From positions 372,001 through 436,000 of the forward strand of contig CAWEDI010000024.1 in NCBI GenBank assembly GCA_963807735.1: 64,000 bases of DNA. The letters are read 5' to 3'. Position numbers and translations under genes: made by a program. Under the pieces are notes generated by a model. It saw nothing but the letters and a program-made list of their open reading frames with translations. It did no database searches and was not told where the DNA came from. Shown here piece after piece: positions 26,877-38,529 of the stretch; the stretch's first letter is position 1, and each line of letters opens with the position of its first letter. This DNA comes from Roseiarcus sp963807735. GTDB lineage: Bacteria > Pseudomonadota > Alphaproteobacteria > Rhizobiales > Beijerinckiaceae.

Positions 26877-27613
26877 AGCGCACGGCTGTAATTGGTAATT
26901 CGCATTCCATTGCAATCAGACGAGCGCTTATAAGCCGATTTCCAGAACGCTTTGGTAATGAGTGCTTCGGCTTGTTGCACACATGGCGGATTGAAAATAA
27001 AAGTACGGAAGTTGGTACGTTAGGCACATTAATTGGAAGTGCTGTTGGAAAAGAATTTGTTGTAGAATTGGACAAATTTGATCAGTTTGTCGTAAGCGCC
27101 GGAGGATGGTGGGCGGCTCGCAATGAGGCTTTGAGCGCATCTCATCCGCTTGCCTATATATCAAAGATCGAATGGGATAAAGATAGCGCAACTAAGCCGA
27201 GGACGGCTCGCTCTGTTTCGCATACGTTATTTGAGGAAGTAATCAAAGCATGGGTGGCCGACACAAGTATTATTAAACTCGTGAAGTATATTTGTGAACA
27301 TAGCTCGTGTCGGATTATATTACAGCCTTGGCCTGCGCCAAATCGTGAGCTGAAATCAGATCCGAAGTGGTTGATAAATATTTGGTATGGGGAATACGGC
27401 GCGATAGCTTGGCGCGATTTTTTCAAGTCCCAGAGGCGTGCGCTAGAGACGCTGGTCGGGGCAATCGGTAATAACGTAGTGCTATTGGATTATCCGCTTG
27501 AAGACATCAAAGAGGATGGCTTCATGAGCGCGTCTTTATGCGACACTGATCCATTTCATGGAAACGTCAAATACGGTAATCTCGTTGTAGATCAGCTGAC
27601 GACTGTTATATGA
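26873..27613 (+). CDS. SGNH-superfamily protein paired with GSCFA copy 2
   Basis: 246 aa from the ATG at 26873, overlapping the GSCFA stop (ATGA). Block I is AVIGNSHSIAIRRALI (about residues 5-20), matching the AIGNSH block of the 5231 gene. The C-terminal DTDPFHGNVKYGNLVVDQL supplies the Asp-x-x-His pair and matches DILHGNAAYG...DQL there. The middle is diverged (FVVSAGGWWAARNEAL; IILQPWPAPNRELKSDPKWL). AT-rich. It is the last gene of the island; a transposase remnant begins immediately after its stop. Probably an ester hydrolase or acyltransferase that acts with the GSCFA protein; not proven. Confidence 0.72.
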   Translation: MKRTAVIGNSHSIAIRRALISRFPERFGNECFGLLHTWRIENKSTEVGTLGTLIGSAVGKEFVVELDKFDQFVVSAGGWWAARNEALSASHPLAYISKIEWDKDSATKPRTARSVSHTLFEEVIKAWVADTSIIKLVKYICEHSSCRIILQPWPAPNRELKSDPKWLINIWYGEYGAIAWRDFFKSQRRALETLVGAIGNNVVLLDYPLEDIKEDGFMSASLCDTDPFHGNVKYGNLVVDQLTTVI

Positions 27614-27930
27614 CTGCGTCGAGGTTCGCGCCGAGCGGCTTGAACGTGCGCCGTTCGCTGAGCGGCGCAGGTGGTCGGACGCTTTCAAGGATCGGGCCGT
27701 CGCGGCGTTGCTGGAAGCTGGCGTAAAATATCGGTTCGCCGGCGCGGTCGCCGGGGATCAGACCGTTCGCATCTCTTCGGCTGGCCGGGGGGCGGCCGCG
27801 AAAAGGCGTCGCAAGACATGGCGAAGTCTCCGCGGCATCGCCGCAACGGGTCGAGATTGAGATTGGCGGGGCCGCGGTTCGTTGGAGCGCATCGCCGATC
27901 GCTGGCCCCACAGCGACATCGAGGCGCTGA
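27612..27930 (+). pseudogene. IS66-family transposase orfA remnant
   Basis: Three frames read in order give an IS66 orfA-like protein. The first has EVRAERLERAPFAERRRWSD and AFKDRAVAALLEAGVK (helix-turn-helix start). The second, after a shift near 27727, has GSDRSHLFGWPGGGREKASQ (normally IxxSHLFGWRR...). The third has SPQRVEIEIGGAAVRW (the C-terminal VEIEI segment). There is no open frame and no second or third IS66 gene, so it is inactive debris at the right edge of the AT-rich island. The next 190 bases up to accC hold nothing I recognise. Confidence 0.55.
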
Positions 27931-28119
27931 TTCCCTGACTGCGGAGACGGGTCTGAACATAAGCCGTTTCTGATTGGAAAAACCCGTAGCCCCCCGGACT
28001 CAGCACTCGGCGGAAATCGGCGGACGGTTCGAGAGTTCCAAAAGCCTGGCGTCTTCGCCAAGATTGCCAAATCAGAAACGCGCCGCAATTCGTCCCGACC
28101 CGCCTGCCCATGGACGTGG

Positions 28120-29475
<1,356 letters not shown>

Positions 29476-29503
29476 CAGGCCCTCAAGTGGGGCGGGCGGC
29501 CCC

Positions 29504-29932
29504 TCACTCGATCACCATCAACGGCTGCCCATATTCGACGGGCGATCCGTCCTCGACGAAGATTTGCGTGATTCTGCCGGGGCGCGGCGCGACGATTTCG
29601 TTGTAGGTTTTCATCGCTTCGACCAGCAACAGCTTGTCGCCGGCCTTGACCGTCGAGCCGAGTTCGACGAAGGGCCGCGATTCCAGGCTTGGGCGCAGGT
29701 ACGCGGTGCCGACCATCGGCGACTTGACCGCGCCAGGATGCCCCTCCGCGGTCTCGGCCGCAGCGGGCGGCGGGGACGGCGCGACGCCCTGCATCGGCGC
29801 GGCGTACACTTGCGTGACCGGCGCGGCGCGACGCTCGCGGGCGACGCGAATCTTCAGCCCGTTGTGATCGATCTCGACCTCGCTGAGGTCGTGGCGGGCG
29901 GCGATTTCGGCGAGGGCCGCGACCAGGGACAC
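29504..29932 (-). CDS. accB: Acetyl-CoA carboxylase biotin carboxyl carrier protein (5' end likely misread)
   Basis: 142 aa from GTG 29932 as written. The biotinylation site VEAMKTYNEI sits near residue 109 within a complete biotinyl domain that begins at SPMVGTAYL; the middle is the usual Ala/Pro linker. The N-terminal LVAALAEIAARHDLSEVEID normally has about 13 more residues before it. If the C6 tract at 29950-29955 had one more C, an ATG at 29970 would read MKDFESPPDSGLDVSLVAAL, a normal AccB start. A one-base deletion in that tract is therefore likely. It carries CO2 on biotin from AccC to the carboxyltransferase. Confidence 0.92.
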   Translation of the reverse strand: MSLVAALAEIAARHDLSEVEIDHNGLKIRVARERRAAPVTQVYAAPMQGVAPSPPPAAAETAEGHPGAVKSPMVGTAYLRPSLESRPFVELGSTVKAGDKLLLVEAMKTYNEIVAPRPGRITQIFVEDGSPVEYGQPLMVIE

Positions 29933-30106
29933 GTCCAGGCCCGAATCCGGGGGGACTCAAAATCTTTCATACCGGCTCGAAGGTCTCGCAAATTGAAGGA
30001 GATTCGCGAACAAAGGGGCCATATAGCCCGCATCGCCCGGTCGAGAAAGAGCGCTGCGCAATATTTCAGCGCCCGTCAACGAAGTTCGCGCCGCCGGCTG
30101 ACAGAG

Positions 30107-30135
30107 CAGGCGCGCCGAAAAACGCAGCGCGCCTG
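30107..30135. terminator. Hairpin between accB and katG, possible terminator
   Basis: CAGGCGCGC (30107-30115) pairs perfectly with GCGCGCCTG (30127-30135) around an 11-base loop, downstream of the katG stop and upstream of accB on the same strand. No clear T run follows, so intrinsic termination is uncertain. Confidence 0.35.
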
Positions 30136-30178
30136 AGGGACTTCGCAAGATCGCCCGCCTGGGCGACCCTGGACGAGT

Positions 30179-32368
<2,190 letters not shown>

Positions 32369-32525
32369 TGAAGTCTCCTGATCGAGCATTGTGCGGCCGA
32401 CGCAGGGTCCGGGAAACCCGCGACCCGTCGCGTCGGTCGAAAACCGGGGTCAAGCGGGGCGGGTCTAGCACGCCCCTTCCATCGCCATAATTTGCATTTT
32501 TTGATCGCACCGATAGGCTGCGCTT

Positions 32526-33434
32526 ATGCTCCATCTGACTTTGCGTCAATTGCGCTATTTCGACGCGCTCTCCCGCCACCGCCATTTCGGCCGCGCCGCG
32601 CGCGCTTGCGCGATATCGCAACCCGCCTTGTCGGAGCAGATCAAGGAGTTGGAGCAGCGGTTCGGCGCGGCCCTGTTCGAGCGCAGCGCCCGAGAGGTGC
32701 GGGTGACCAGCCTCGGCGAGGCCCTCGCCGAGCGAGTCAGCGATATATTGCGCGCGATCGACGAACTGGATGGCCTGGCCGCGTCGCATCGCCCGCTACG
32801 GCGGCTGCGTCTCGGGGTGATCCCGACGGTCGCGCCCTACCTGCTGCCGGCGGTGATGCGTGACTTGCGCGCCGCCTATCCCGATTTGCAAGTGTACGTT
32901 CGCGAATCGATCACGGCCAAGCTGATGGAGGAACTGACGCAAGGGCGGATCGACGCAGCGGTCGTCGCCTTGCCGATGTCCGCCGCGGGATTCCAGGAGG
33001 CGGCGCTCTTCTGCGAGGAGTTCCTGCTGGTGCGGCCGAGCGCCGACGCGGCGACGCCGGCGCCCGATCTCGAAAGCCTGCGCCACGCGCGGCTGCTGCT
33101 GCTCGAGGAGGGCCACTGCTTTCGCGATCAGGCGCTGGCGGTTTGCGGGCTGAACCCGCTGCACCCGCGCGACTCGCTGGAGGCGAGTTCGCTGTCGACC
33201 CTCGTGCAGATGGTCGGGGCCGGCCTCGGCGTGACGCTGATTCCCGCGATGGCGATGGCGGTCGAGGCGGGCGCCGCGCCGGTCTCGGTAACGCATTTCG
33301 CGGCGCCGCGGCCGTCGCGCACGATCGGCATGATCTGGCGCAAGACCACGCCGCTCGCCAAACAATTGCGCGAAGTGTGCGAGATCGTGCGCCGCGCCGG
33401 CGAAGGCCATCCGCAACAGCGTGGCGCGGCTTGA
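32526..33434 (+). CDS. oxyR: Hydrogen-peroxide sensor OxyR (LysR family)
   Basis: 302 aa. The N-terminal helix-turn-helix is RHFGRAARACAISQPALSEQ (residues 19-38). The redox centre is GHCFRDQALAVCGL, with Cys spaced as in OxyR Cys199/Cys208, which separates it from other LysR regulators. It should activate katG, which is divergently transcribed. An ATAG-N7-TTAT match (32513-32527) just overlaps the oxyR start and resembles an OxyR half-operator; this is suggestive only. The neighbouring dehalogenase gene starts 10 bases after its stop. Confidence 0.95.
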   Translation: MLHLTLRQLRYFDALSRHRHFGRAARACAISQPALSEQIKELEQRFGAALFERSAREVRVTSLGEALAERVSDILRAIDELDGLAASHRPLRRLRLGVIPTVAPYLLPAVMRDLRAAYPDLQVYVRESITAKLMEELTQGRIDAAVVALPMSAAGFQEAALFCEEFLLVRPSADAATPAPDLESLRHARLLLLEEGHCFRDQALAVCGLNPLHPRDSLEASSLSTLVQMVGAGLGVTLIPAMAMAVEAGAAPVSVTHFAAPRPSRTIGMIWRKTTPLAKQLREVCEIVRRAGEGHPQQRGAA

Positions 33435-33444
33435 GGGAGAGATC

Positions 33445-34116
33445 ATGTCCGAGGCGATCGCCGGCGTCGTGTTTGACGCCTATGGAACCTTGTTCGACGT
33501 CTATGCCGTCGAAGCGCGGCTGGAGGCGCTGTTTCCCGGCAAAGGCCGCGCGCTCGCTCTGCGCTGGCGCGACAAGCAGATCGACTATAGCCGGCTGCGC
33601 ACGCTGAGCGGGCGCTACGCGGACTTCTGGTCGATCACGGGCGATGCGCTGGATTACGCGAGCGAGTTCGAGCGGGTCGCGCTTTCGCCGGCCGCGCGCG
33701 CCGAACTGCTCGCCATTTACGCGCGCTTGCCGACCCATCCGGAAGTCCCCGAGGCGCTGCGCGCCCTTCGCGCGCGCGGCCTGACCCTCGGGGTGCTTTC
33801 CAACGCCAACGAGGCGATGCTGCGCGAGGCCTTGGCGGCGGCGGGGATCGAGTCGCTGTTCGCGCATGTGTTAAGCGTCGAGCGTGTGCGCAAATTCAAG
33901 ACCGCGCCCGAGGCCTACCAGCTCGGTCCCGACGCGTTCGGCGCGGCTGTTCACGATCTCGTGTTTGTGTCGTCGAACGGCTGGGATGCGGCCGGCGCCG
34001 CGTGGTTCGGCTATCGCGCGATCTGGGTGAACCGCGCGGATGCGCCGGCGGAGCGGCTCGACGCCTCGCTTGAAGGGGAAGGGCGTACGCTTGACGATGT
34101 GGCGCGGTTCATCTGA
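33445..34116 (+). CDS. Haloacid dehalogenase, type II (L-2-haloacid dehalogenase)
   Basis: 223 aa from ATG 33445 with TTGAGGGAGAG ahead. HAD motifs are in order: FDAYGTLFDVYAVEAR (nucleophile Asp, about residues 10-25), SNANEAML (motif II, about 112-119), KFKTAPEAYQLGPDAFG (Lys, motif III) and SSNGWDAAGA (motif IV). SxNxWDxAGA is the type II dehalogenase signature. The enzyme hydrolyses short L-2-haloalkanoates to hydroxy acids. It sits between oxyR and an SDR/quinone oxidoreductase pair. Other HAD hydrolases share the fold, but the motif pattern favours a dehalogenase. Confidence 0.88.
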   Translation: MSEAIAGVVFDAYGTLFDVYAVEARLEALFPGKGRALALRWRDKQIDYSRLRTLSGRYADFWSITGDALDYASEFERVALSPAARAELLAIYARLPTHPEVPEALRALRARGLTLGVLSNANEAMLREALAAAGIESLFAHVLSVERVRKFKTAPEAYQLGPDAFGAAVHDLVFVSSNGWDAAGAAWFGYRAIWVNRADAPAERLDASLEGEGRTLDDVARFI

Positions 34117-34291
34117 AGTTCAGGATCGGGGTGATTGATGCGGATCATCAGCGTCGGACGGGCGACGGTCGTCGCTCGGCTGCGCCTGCGCACGCAGTGC
34201 GGGGTCTGATTCGGGAAGGGCGGCGGTCGCTGTCCGATTGCGTTCGCGGCTCTGATCCCTAATGTGGAATCAGGCAAACCCCGAGGCCCCC

Positions 34292-35059
34292 ATGTCCCTT
34301 TTCGATCTGAGCGGAAAAGTCGCCGTCGTCACCGGCTCGTCGCGCGGCATAGGACGAGCGATCGTCGAGCAATTGGCCGATCACGGCGCGAAAGTCGTGG
34401 TCTCCTCGCGCAAGGCCGGCCCCTGCGAGGAGGTCGCGGCGGCGATCAACGCGCGCCACGGCGAGGGCCGGGCGACCGCGATCACCGCCAATATCTCCTC
34501 GAAGGAGGAGTTGCAGCGGCTCGCCGACGAGACTGTGCGTAGGCTCGGTCCGATCGACGTGCTCGTGTGCAATGCGGCGAGCAATCCCTACTATGGCCCG
34601 CTCGGCGGCATCAGCGACGACCAGTTTCGCAAGATTCTCGACAACAACATCATCGCCAATCACTGGCTCATCAACATGGTCGCCCCGGCGATGCGGGCGC
34701 GCAAGGACGGGGCGATCATCATCGTCTCCTCGATCGGCGGCTTGAAGGGCACCCCCGTCCTCGGCGCCTACGGTATCTCGAAGGCCGCCGATTTCAGCCT
34801 GTGCCGCAATCTCGCGATCGAGTTCGGCCCCGACAACGTGCGCGTCAACTGCATCGCGCCGGGGCTCATCAAGACCGATTTCGCCCGCGCGCTGTGGGAG
34901 AACCCGCAGACGCTGAAATCCTCCAACGCCCGCACGCCTCTAGGGCGCATCGGCGAGCCCGACGAAATCGCCGGCGCCGCGGTTTTCCTCGCCTCTCGCG
35001 CCGGCGCCTACATGACCGGCCAGGCGGTCGTCATCGACGGCGGCCAGACCATCACATGA
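34292..35059 (+). CDS. SDR family oxidoreductase
   Basis: 255 aa from ATG 34292 (GAGG six bases ahead); an ATG at 34262 is less well placed. Classical short-chain dehydrogenase: TGSSRGIGRAI (cofactor loop, about residues 14-24), VCNAAS, and the catalytic Ser in IIIVSSIGG with YGISK supplying Tyr and Lys (about 159-163). It ends VVIDGGQTIT. An NAD(P)-linked alcohol or ketone reductase. A quinone oxidoreductase gene begins 13 bases downstream, so they are probably one transcript. Substrate unknown. Confidence 0.92.
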   Translation: MSLFDLSGKVAVVTGSSRGIGRAIVEQLADHGAKVVVSSRKAGPCEEVAAAINARHGEGRATAITANISSKEELQRLADETVRRLGPIDVLVCNAASNPYYGPLGGISDDQFRKILDNNIIANHWLINMVAPAMRARKDGAIIIVSSIGGLKGTPVLGAYGISKAADFSLCRNLAIEFGPDNVRVNCIAPGLIKTDFARALWENPQTLKSSNARTPLGRIGEPDEIAGAAVFLASRAGAYMTGQAVVIDGGQTIT

Positions 35060-35072
35060 TGCGGAGCCCCTC

Positions 35073-36074
35073 ATGAAAGCCGTGCTCAGTCGCGCCATCG
35101 GCGGTCCGGAATCGCTCGAATTCGCCGAGGTCCCCGATCCCGTTCCGGCGAAGGGCGAGGTCTTGATCCGCGTCGCCGCCTGCGGCGTCAACTATCCCGA
35201 CGCGCTCATCATCGAGGACAAGTACCAGTTCAAGCCGGCGCGGCCGTTCTCGCCCGGCGGCGAAATCGCCGGGGAGGTCGAAGCGGTGGGCGAGGGCGTT
35301 TCCGGCCTCGCCATCGGCGACCGCGTGCTGGCTTCGACCGGCTGGGGCGGCATGGCGGAAAAGGTAGTCTGCGAAGTCCGCAGGGTGATGCCGATCCCCG
35401 ACGCGATGCCGTTCGACGAGGCCGCCGCGTTCCTGATGACGTACGGCACGTCGTATTACGCGCTGAAGGACCGCGCGGCGATAAAGGAGGGCGAACAGCT
35501 GTTGGTGCTGGGCGCCGCGGGCGGCGTCGGTTCCGCGGCGATCGAACTCGGCAAGGCGATGGGGGCGCACGTCATTGCCGCCGCCTCTTCGCAGGAAAAG
35601 GTCGATGCGGCGAAAAGCTGGGGCGCCGACGAGGGCGTCGTCTACCCGAGTGGTCCGTTCGACGCCGAAGGGCGCAAGAAGCTATCGGAAGTGTTCAAGA
35701 GCGCGTGCGGCGAAAAGGGCGCCGACGTGATCTTCGATGGGGTCGGCGGCGATTATACCGAGGCGTCGTTGCGCGCGATCGCCTGGGAGGGCCGGTTTCT
35801 GGTCATCGGGTTCCCGCAGGGCATCGCCAAGCTGCCGCTCAACCTGACGCTGCTCAAGTCCTGCCAAGTGGTCGGCGTGTTCTGGGGCGCGTTCGCCGCC
35901 CGCGACCCGCGCACCAACGCCGCCAACACCCGCGAGCTGTTCGCACTTTACGAAAAGGGCGCGATTCGCCCGCGCGTGTCGAAGACCTTCCCGCTGGCCG
36001 AGTCCGCAGCGGCGATCGCCTGGCTCGCCGGGCGAAAGGCGATGGGGAAGGTCGTGGTCAAGGTGATGCAATAA
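35073..36074 (+). CDS. NADPH:quinone oxidoreductase family protein (MDR, zinc-free)
   Basis: 333 aa. GroES-like N-terminal domain (ACGVNYPDALIIEDKYQFKP), no structural or catalytic zinc ligands, and the cofactor loop LGAAGGVGSAAIELGKAMGA (about residues 147-166). VIFDGVGGDYTEASLRAIAW and the C-terminal GKVVVKV complete the quinone-oxidoreductase type. It reduces quinones or alpha,beta-unsaturated carbonyls with NADPH. Linked to the preceding SDR. Confidence 0.92.
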   Translation: MKAVLSRAIGGPESLEFAEVPDPVPAKGEVLIRVAACGVNYPDALIIEDKYQFKPARPFSPGGEIAGEVEAVGEGVSGLAIGDRVLASTGWGGMAEKVVCEVRRVMPIPDAMPFDEAAAFLMTYGTSYYALKDRAAIKEGEQLLVLGAAGGVGSAAIELGKAMGAHVIAAASSQEKVDAAKSWGADEGVVYPSGPFDAEGRKKLSEVFKSACGEKGADVIFDGVGGDYTEASLRAIAWEGRFLVIGFPQGIAKLPLNLTLLKSCQVVGVFWGAFAARDPRTNAANTRELFALYEKGAIRPRVSKTFPLAESAAAIAWLAGRKAMGKVVVKVMQ

Positions 36075-36079
36075 CGCCA

Positions 36080-36185
36080 GTCATTGCGAGCGAATCGAAG
36101 CAATCCAGGGCGCCGCTGATGCGGTCCTTTCCGGCAAGACGACGATCTCGGGGACCTGGATGGCTTCGCTGCGCTCGCAATGACG
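36080..36185. repeat. Palindromic intergenic repeat, copy 2
   Basis: Left arm AGTCATTGCGAGCGAATCGA...CAATCCA and right arm TGGATGGCTTCGCTGCGCTC..GCAATGACG frame a 106-base element. The interior GGCGCCGCTGAT is shared with the copy at 60025. It lies between two convergent genes. Confidence 0.8.
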
Positions 36186-36197
36186 GGATGAGATGCT

Positions 36198-36944
36198 TCA
36201 ATACGTCGCGCGTCCGCCTGACAGATCGAATACCGAGGCGGTGGTGAAGCTGTTGTCCTTGGAGACGAGCCACGCCACCATCGCCGCGACTTCGTCGACC
36301 TCAACGAAACGGCCGCGCGGGATGCGAACCCGCATATACTCGATGAACTCCGGCGTCAGTTGCTCCAGGATGCGGGTCTGGGCGGTGGCCGGGGTCACGC
36401 AATTGACGGCGATGTCGTAGCTCGCGAGCTCCTTGCCGAGCGATTTGGTGAGGCCGATTACCGCCGCCTTCGAGGCCGAATAGGCGGAGGCGTTGGGATT
36501 GCCCTCCTTGCCGGCGATCGAGGCGATGTTGACAATGCGCCCGTAATTGCGCGCCTTCATGCCCGGCACGACGGCGCGATTGACGTAGAATGTGCCGTTG
36601 AGGTTGATGTCGATGACCTTGCGCCACCAGCCGACGTCGTAGGCGTCGAGCGGCGCGTTCGGCCCGGCGATCCCGGCGGAATTGACGCAAATCGACACCG
36701 GCCCGCCGTCGGCCTCGGTGCGCTTCAACGCCTCAACCACCGCGTCGGCGTCGGCGATGTCGACGGTTTGCGTTCTCGTCGCGCCGCCGAGCGTCTCGCG
36801 CGCGGTCTGCAAGACGTCCGCGTTCAAGTCCCACAGCGTCGCCGTGGCGCCGGAGGCGATGAGCCGTTTGGCGATCGCGAGGCCGATTCCCTGCCCGCCG
36901 CCGGTGACGACCGCGTGCTGACCTTTGAGATCAATCTGATTCAA
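36198..36944 (-). CDS. SDR family oxidoreductase (3-oxoacyl-ACP-reductase-like)
   Basis: 248 aa. TGGGQGIGLAIAKRL (cofactor loop, about residues 14-28), NSAGIAG, VNIASIAGKEG with the catalytic Ser, and YSASKAAV (Tyr-Lys), ending DLSGGRATY. Classical SDR related to FabG. It is divergent from the ABC substrate-binding gene at 37132, with a 187-base spacer containing the perfect palindrome TGCGGCGCCGCA (36989-37000). Possibly a catabolic dehydrogenase for the transported compound; this is inference from position. Confidence 0.92.
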   Translation of the reverse strand: MNQIDLKGQHAVVTGGGQGIGLAIAKRLIASGATATLWDLNADVLQTARETLGGATRTQTVDIADADAVVEALKRTEADGGPVSICVNSAGIAGPNAPLDAYDVGWWRKVIDINLNGTFYVNRAVVPGMKARNYGRIVNIASIAGKEGNPNASAYSASKAAVIGLTKSLGKELASYDIAVNCVTPATAQTRILEQLTPEFIEYMRVRIPRGRFVEVDEVAAMVAWLVSKDNSFTTASVFDLSGGRATY

Positions 36945-37131
36945 GCCTTCCTCCCTGTCCCGCCGACCCTATCGCGCCGTCTGTTTCTTGCGGCGCCGCA
37001 GCAAGCAAAATGAGACTAGCTGTCAAACGCGAACGCCGAAAGCCCGTCGCGCATCGTCTAGCATGTCAGGGCGGCGGACGCTCCGCTCCAAGATGGGGCG
37101 CGCCCGAGGAATTGCGAAAGGGAGGAAACGC

Positions 37132-38382
37132 ATGTTGAAACGCAGTCTGGGTCTCGCCGCGCTGGCGAGCTTGCTGTTGTCGGGCACGGCGCTGGCGGCC
37201 GACAAGCTGAAGATCGGCGTCACGGCGACGCTGGAGGGGACCTACACGATCCTCGGCGTCGACGGCATGGCCGGCTTCAACGCCGCGGTGAAGAAATATG
37301 GCCAGACCGCCGGCGGCAAGGCGCTCGAATTCGTCGTCGCCTCGACCGACGCGACGCCTGACTCGGCGGTTCGCGCCGTGCGCAAGCTGATCGAGCAGGA
37401 CAAGGTCGACATTCTGCTTTCGCCGCTCTCCGGCGACGAGGGCATCGCGGTGAAGAACTTCGCCAAGACCCATCCGGAGCTGACCTTCATCAACGCCGCC
37501 TCGGGCGCGCAGGAGACGACCTATGTCGATCCGGCGCCGAATTTCTACCGCTTCAACATGGACGGCGCGCAATGGCAGGTCGGCCTCGGCCGCTACGCCT
37601 ATGAAACCAAGGGCTATCGCAAGATCGCCACCGTCGGCGAGGATTACTCCTTCGTCTACACCCAGGTGTTCGGTCTCGTGCTGGAGTTCTGCGGCATGGG
37701 CGGGCAGGTGACGAGCCGCCAGTGGGTGCCGCTTGGGACCAAGGATTTCGCCTCGACCATCGCCGCGCTGCCGGATGACGTCGACGCCATCTATCTCGGC
37801 CTCGGCGGCGCCGACGCGGTCAACTTCCTCAACCAGTACCAGCAGGCGGGCGGCAAGGCGCATCTGCTCGGCGGCTCGATCATGGTCGACCAGACGATTC
37901 TCTCCGCCAAGGGCAGCGCCAAGAACGCGATGATCGGCACGATCGCCGCTAGCGGCATGGCCGACACCTGGGAAGACCCGGGCTGGAAGGCGTTCCAGGC
38001 GCTCTATAAGGAAGCGACGCCGGCCGACAAGCGGCTGCCGAGCCCCGGCCTGCTCGCCACCAACTACTACGACGCGACCATGGCGCTCTACGAGGCGCTC
38101 AACAAGATCAAGGGCGACCTCGGCCCGAACCAGGACAACCTGAAGAAGGCGCTCGCCTCGCTGGTGATCGACGCGCCGAACGGCCAGATCAAGCTCGACG
38201 GCAACCGGCAGGCGATCGGCACCAATTTCGTCACCGAAGTCGTCGAGGACGGCAAAGGCGGCCTGGAGAGCAAGGTCGTGAAGGTGGTGCCGAACGTCAA
38301 TCAGACGCTCGGCTACGACCCCGCCGTGTTCGCCAAGATCGGCCTGCCCGGCCGCGCCGTGCCGGAGTGCAAGAAGTACTGA
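37132..38382 (+). CDS. ABC transporter periplasmic substrate-binding protein (branched-chain amino acid type)
   Basis: 416 aa from the ATG at 37132, with GGGAGGAAACGC ahead. A signal peptide (MLKRSLGLAALASLLLSGTA) is followed by the Leu/Ile/Val-binding fold: LKIGVTATLEGTYTILGVDG, RKLIEQDKVDILLSPLSGDE, TFINAASGAQET and IATVGEDYSFVYTQVFG. It captures the substrate in the periplasm for the LivHMGF-type importer encoded downstream. Such proteins in rhizobia often bind aromatic acids, amides or urea rather than amino acids. It is separated from the rest by a terminator and an AraC regulator, a common way to over-express the binding protein. Confidence 0.94.
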   Translation: MLKRSLGLAALASLLLSGTALAADKLKIGVTATLEGTYTILGVDGMAGFNAAVKKYGQTAGGKALEFVVASTDATPDSAVRAVRKLIEQDKVDILLSPLSGDEGIAVKNFAKTHPELTFINAASGAQETTYVDPAPNFYRFNMDGAQWQVGLGRYAYETKGYRKIATVGEDYSFVYTQVFGLVLEFCGMGGQVTSRQWVPLGTKDFASTIAALPDDVDAIYLGLGGADAVNFLNQYQQAGGKAHLLGGSIMVDQTILSAKGSAKNAMIGTIAASGMADTWEDPGWKAFQALYKEATPADKRLPSPGLLATNYYDATMALYEALNKIKGDLGPNQDNLKKALASLVIDAPNGQIKLDGNRQAIGTNFVTEVVEDGKGGLESKVVKVVPNVNQTLGYDPAVFAKIGLPGRAVPECKKY

Positions 38383-38390
38383 TCGCGCTT

Positions 38391-38424
38391 CCGGCCGGCG
38401 CTGCGCGGCGCCGGCCGGCTTTTC
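38391..38424 (+). terminator. Terminator after the substrate-binding protein gene
   Basis: CCGGCCGGCGC (38391-38401) pairs perfectly with GCGCCGGCCGG (38408-38418) over a six-base loop, followed by CTTTTC. It starts 8 bases after the stop codon and would reduce read-through into the downstream transporter genes. Confidence 0.75.
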
Positions 38425-38529
38425 CCGACGTTAACCCGCTCGCCCTGTTCGGCGACAACGCTCTTGCTTTATCGACGCGAATGTTCAACCCTGCCGGCAC
38501 AAGGAGAAAAGTTTCGCGGGAGAGTAAGC

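Noticed and set aside
27931..28119. A leucyl/phenylalanyl-tRNA-protein transferase gene downstream of accC, as in many rhizobia
   Set aside because: None of the three minus-strand frames shows Aat motifs; the interval holds only transposase debris and unassigned sequence.
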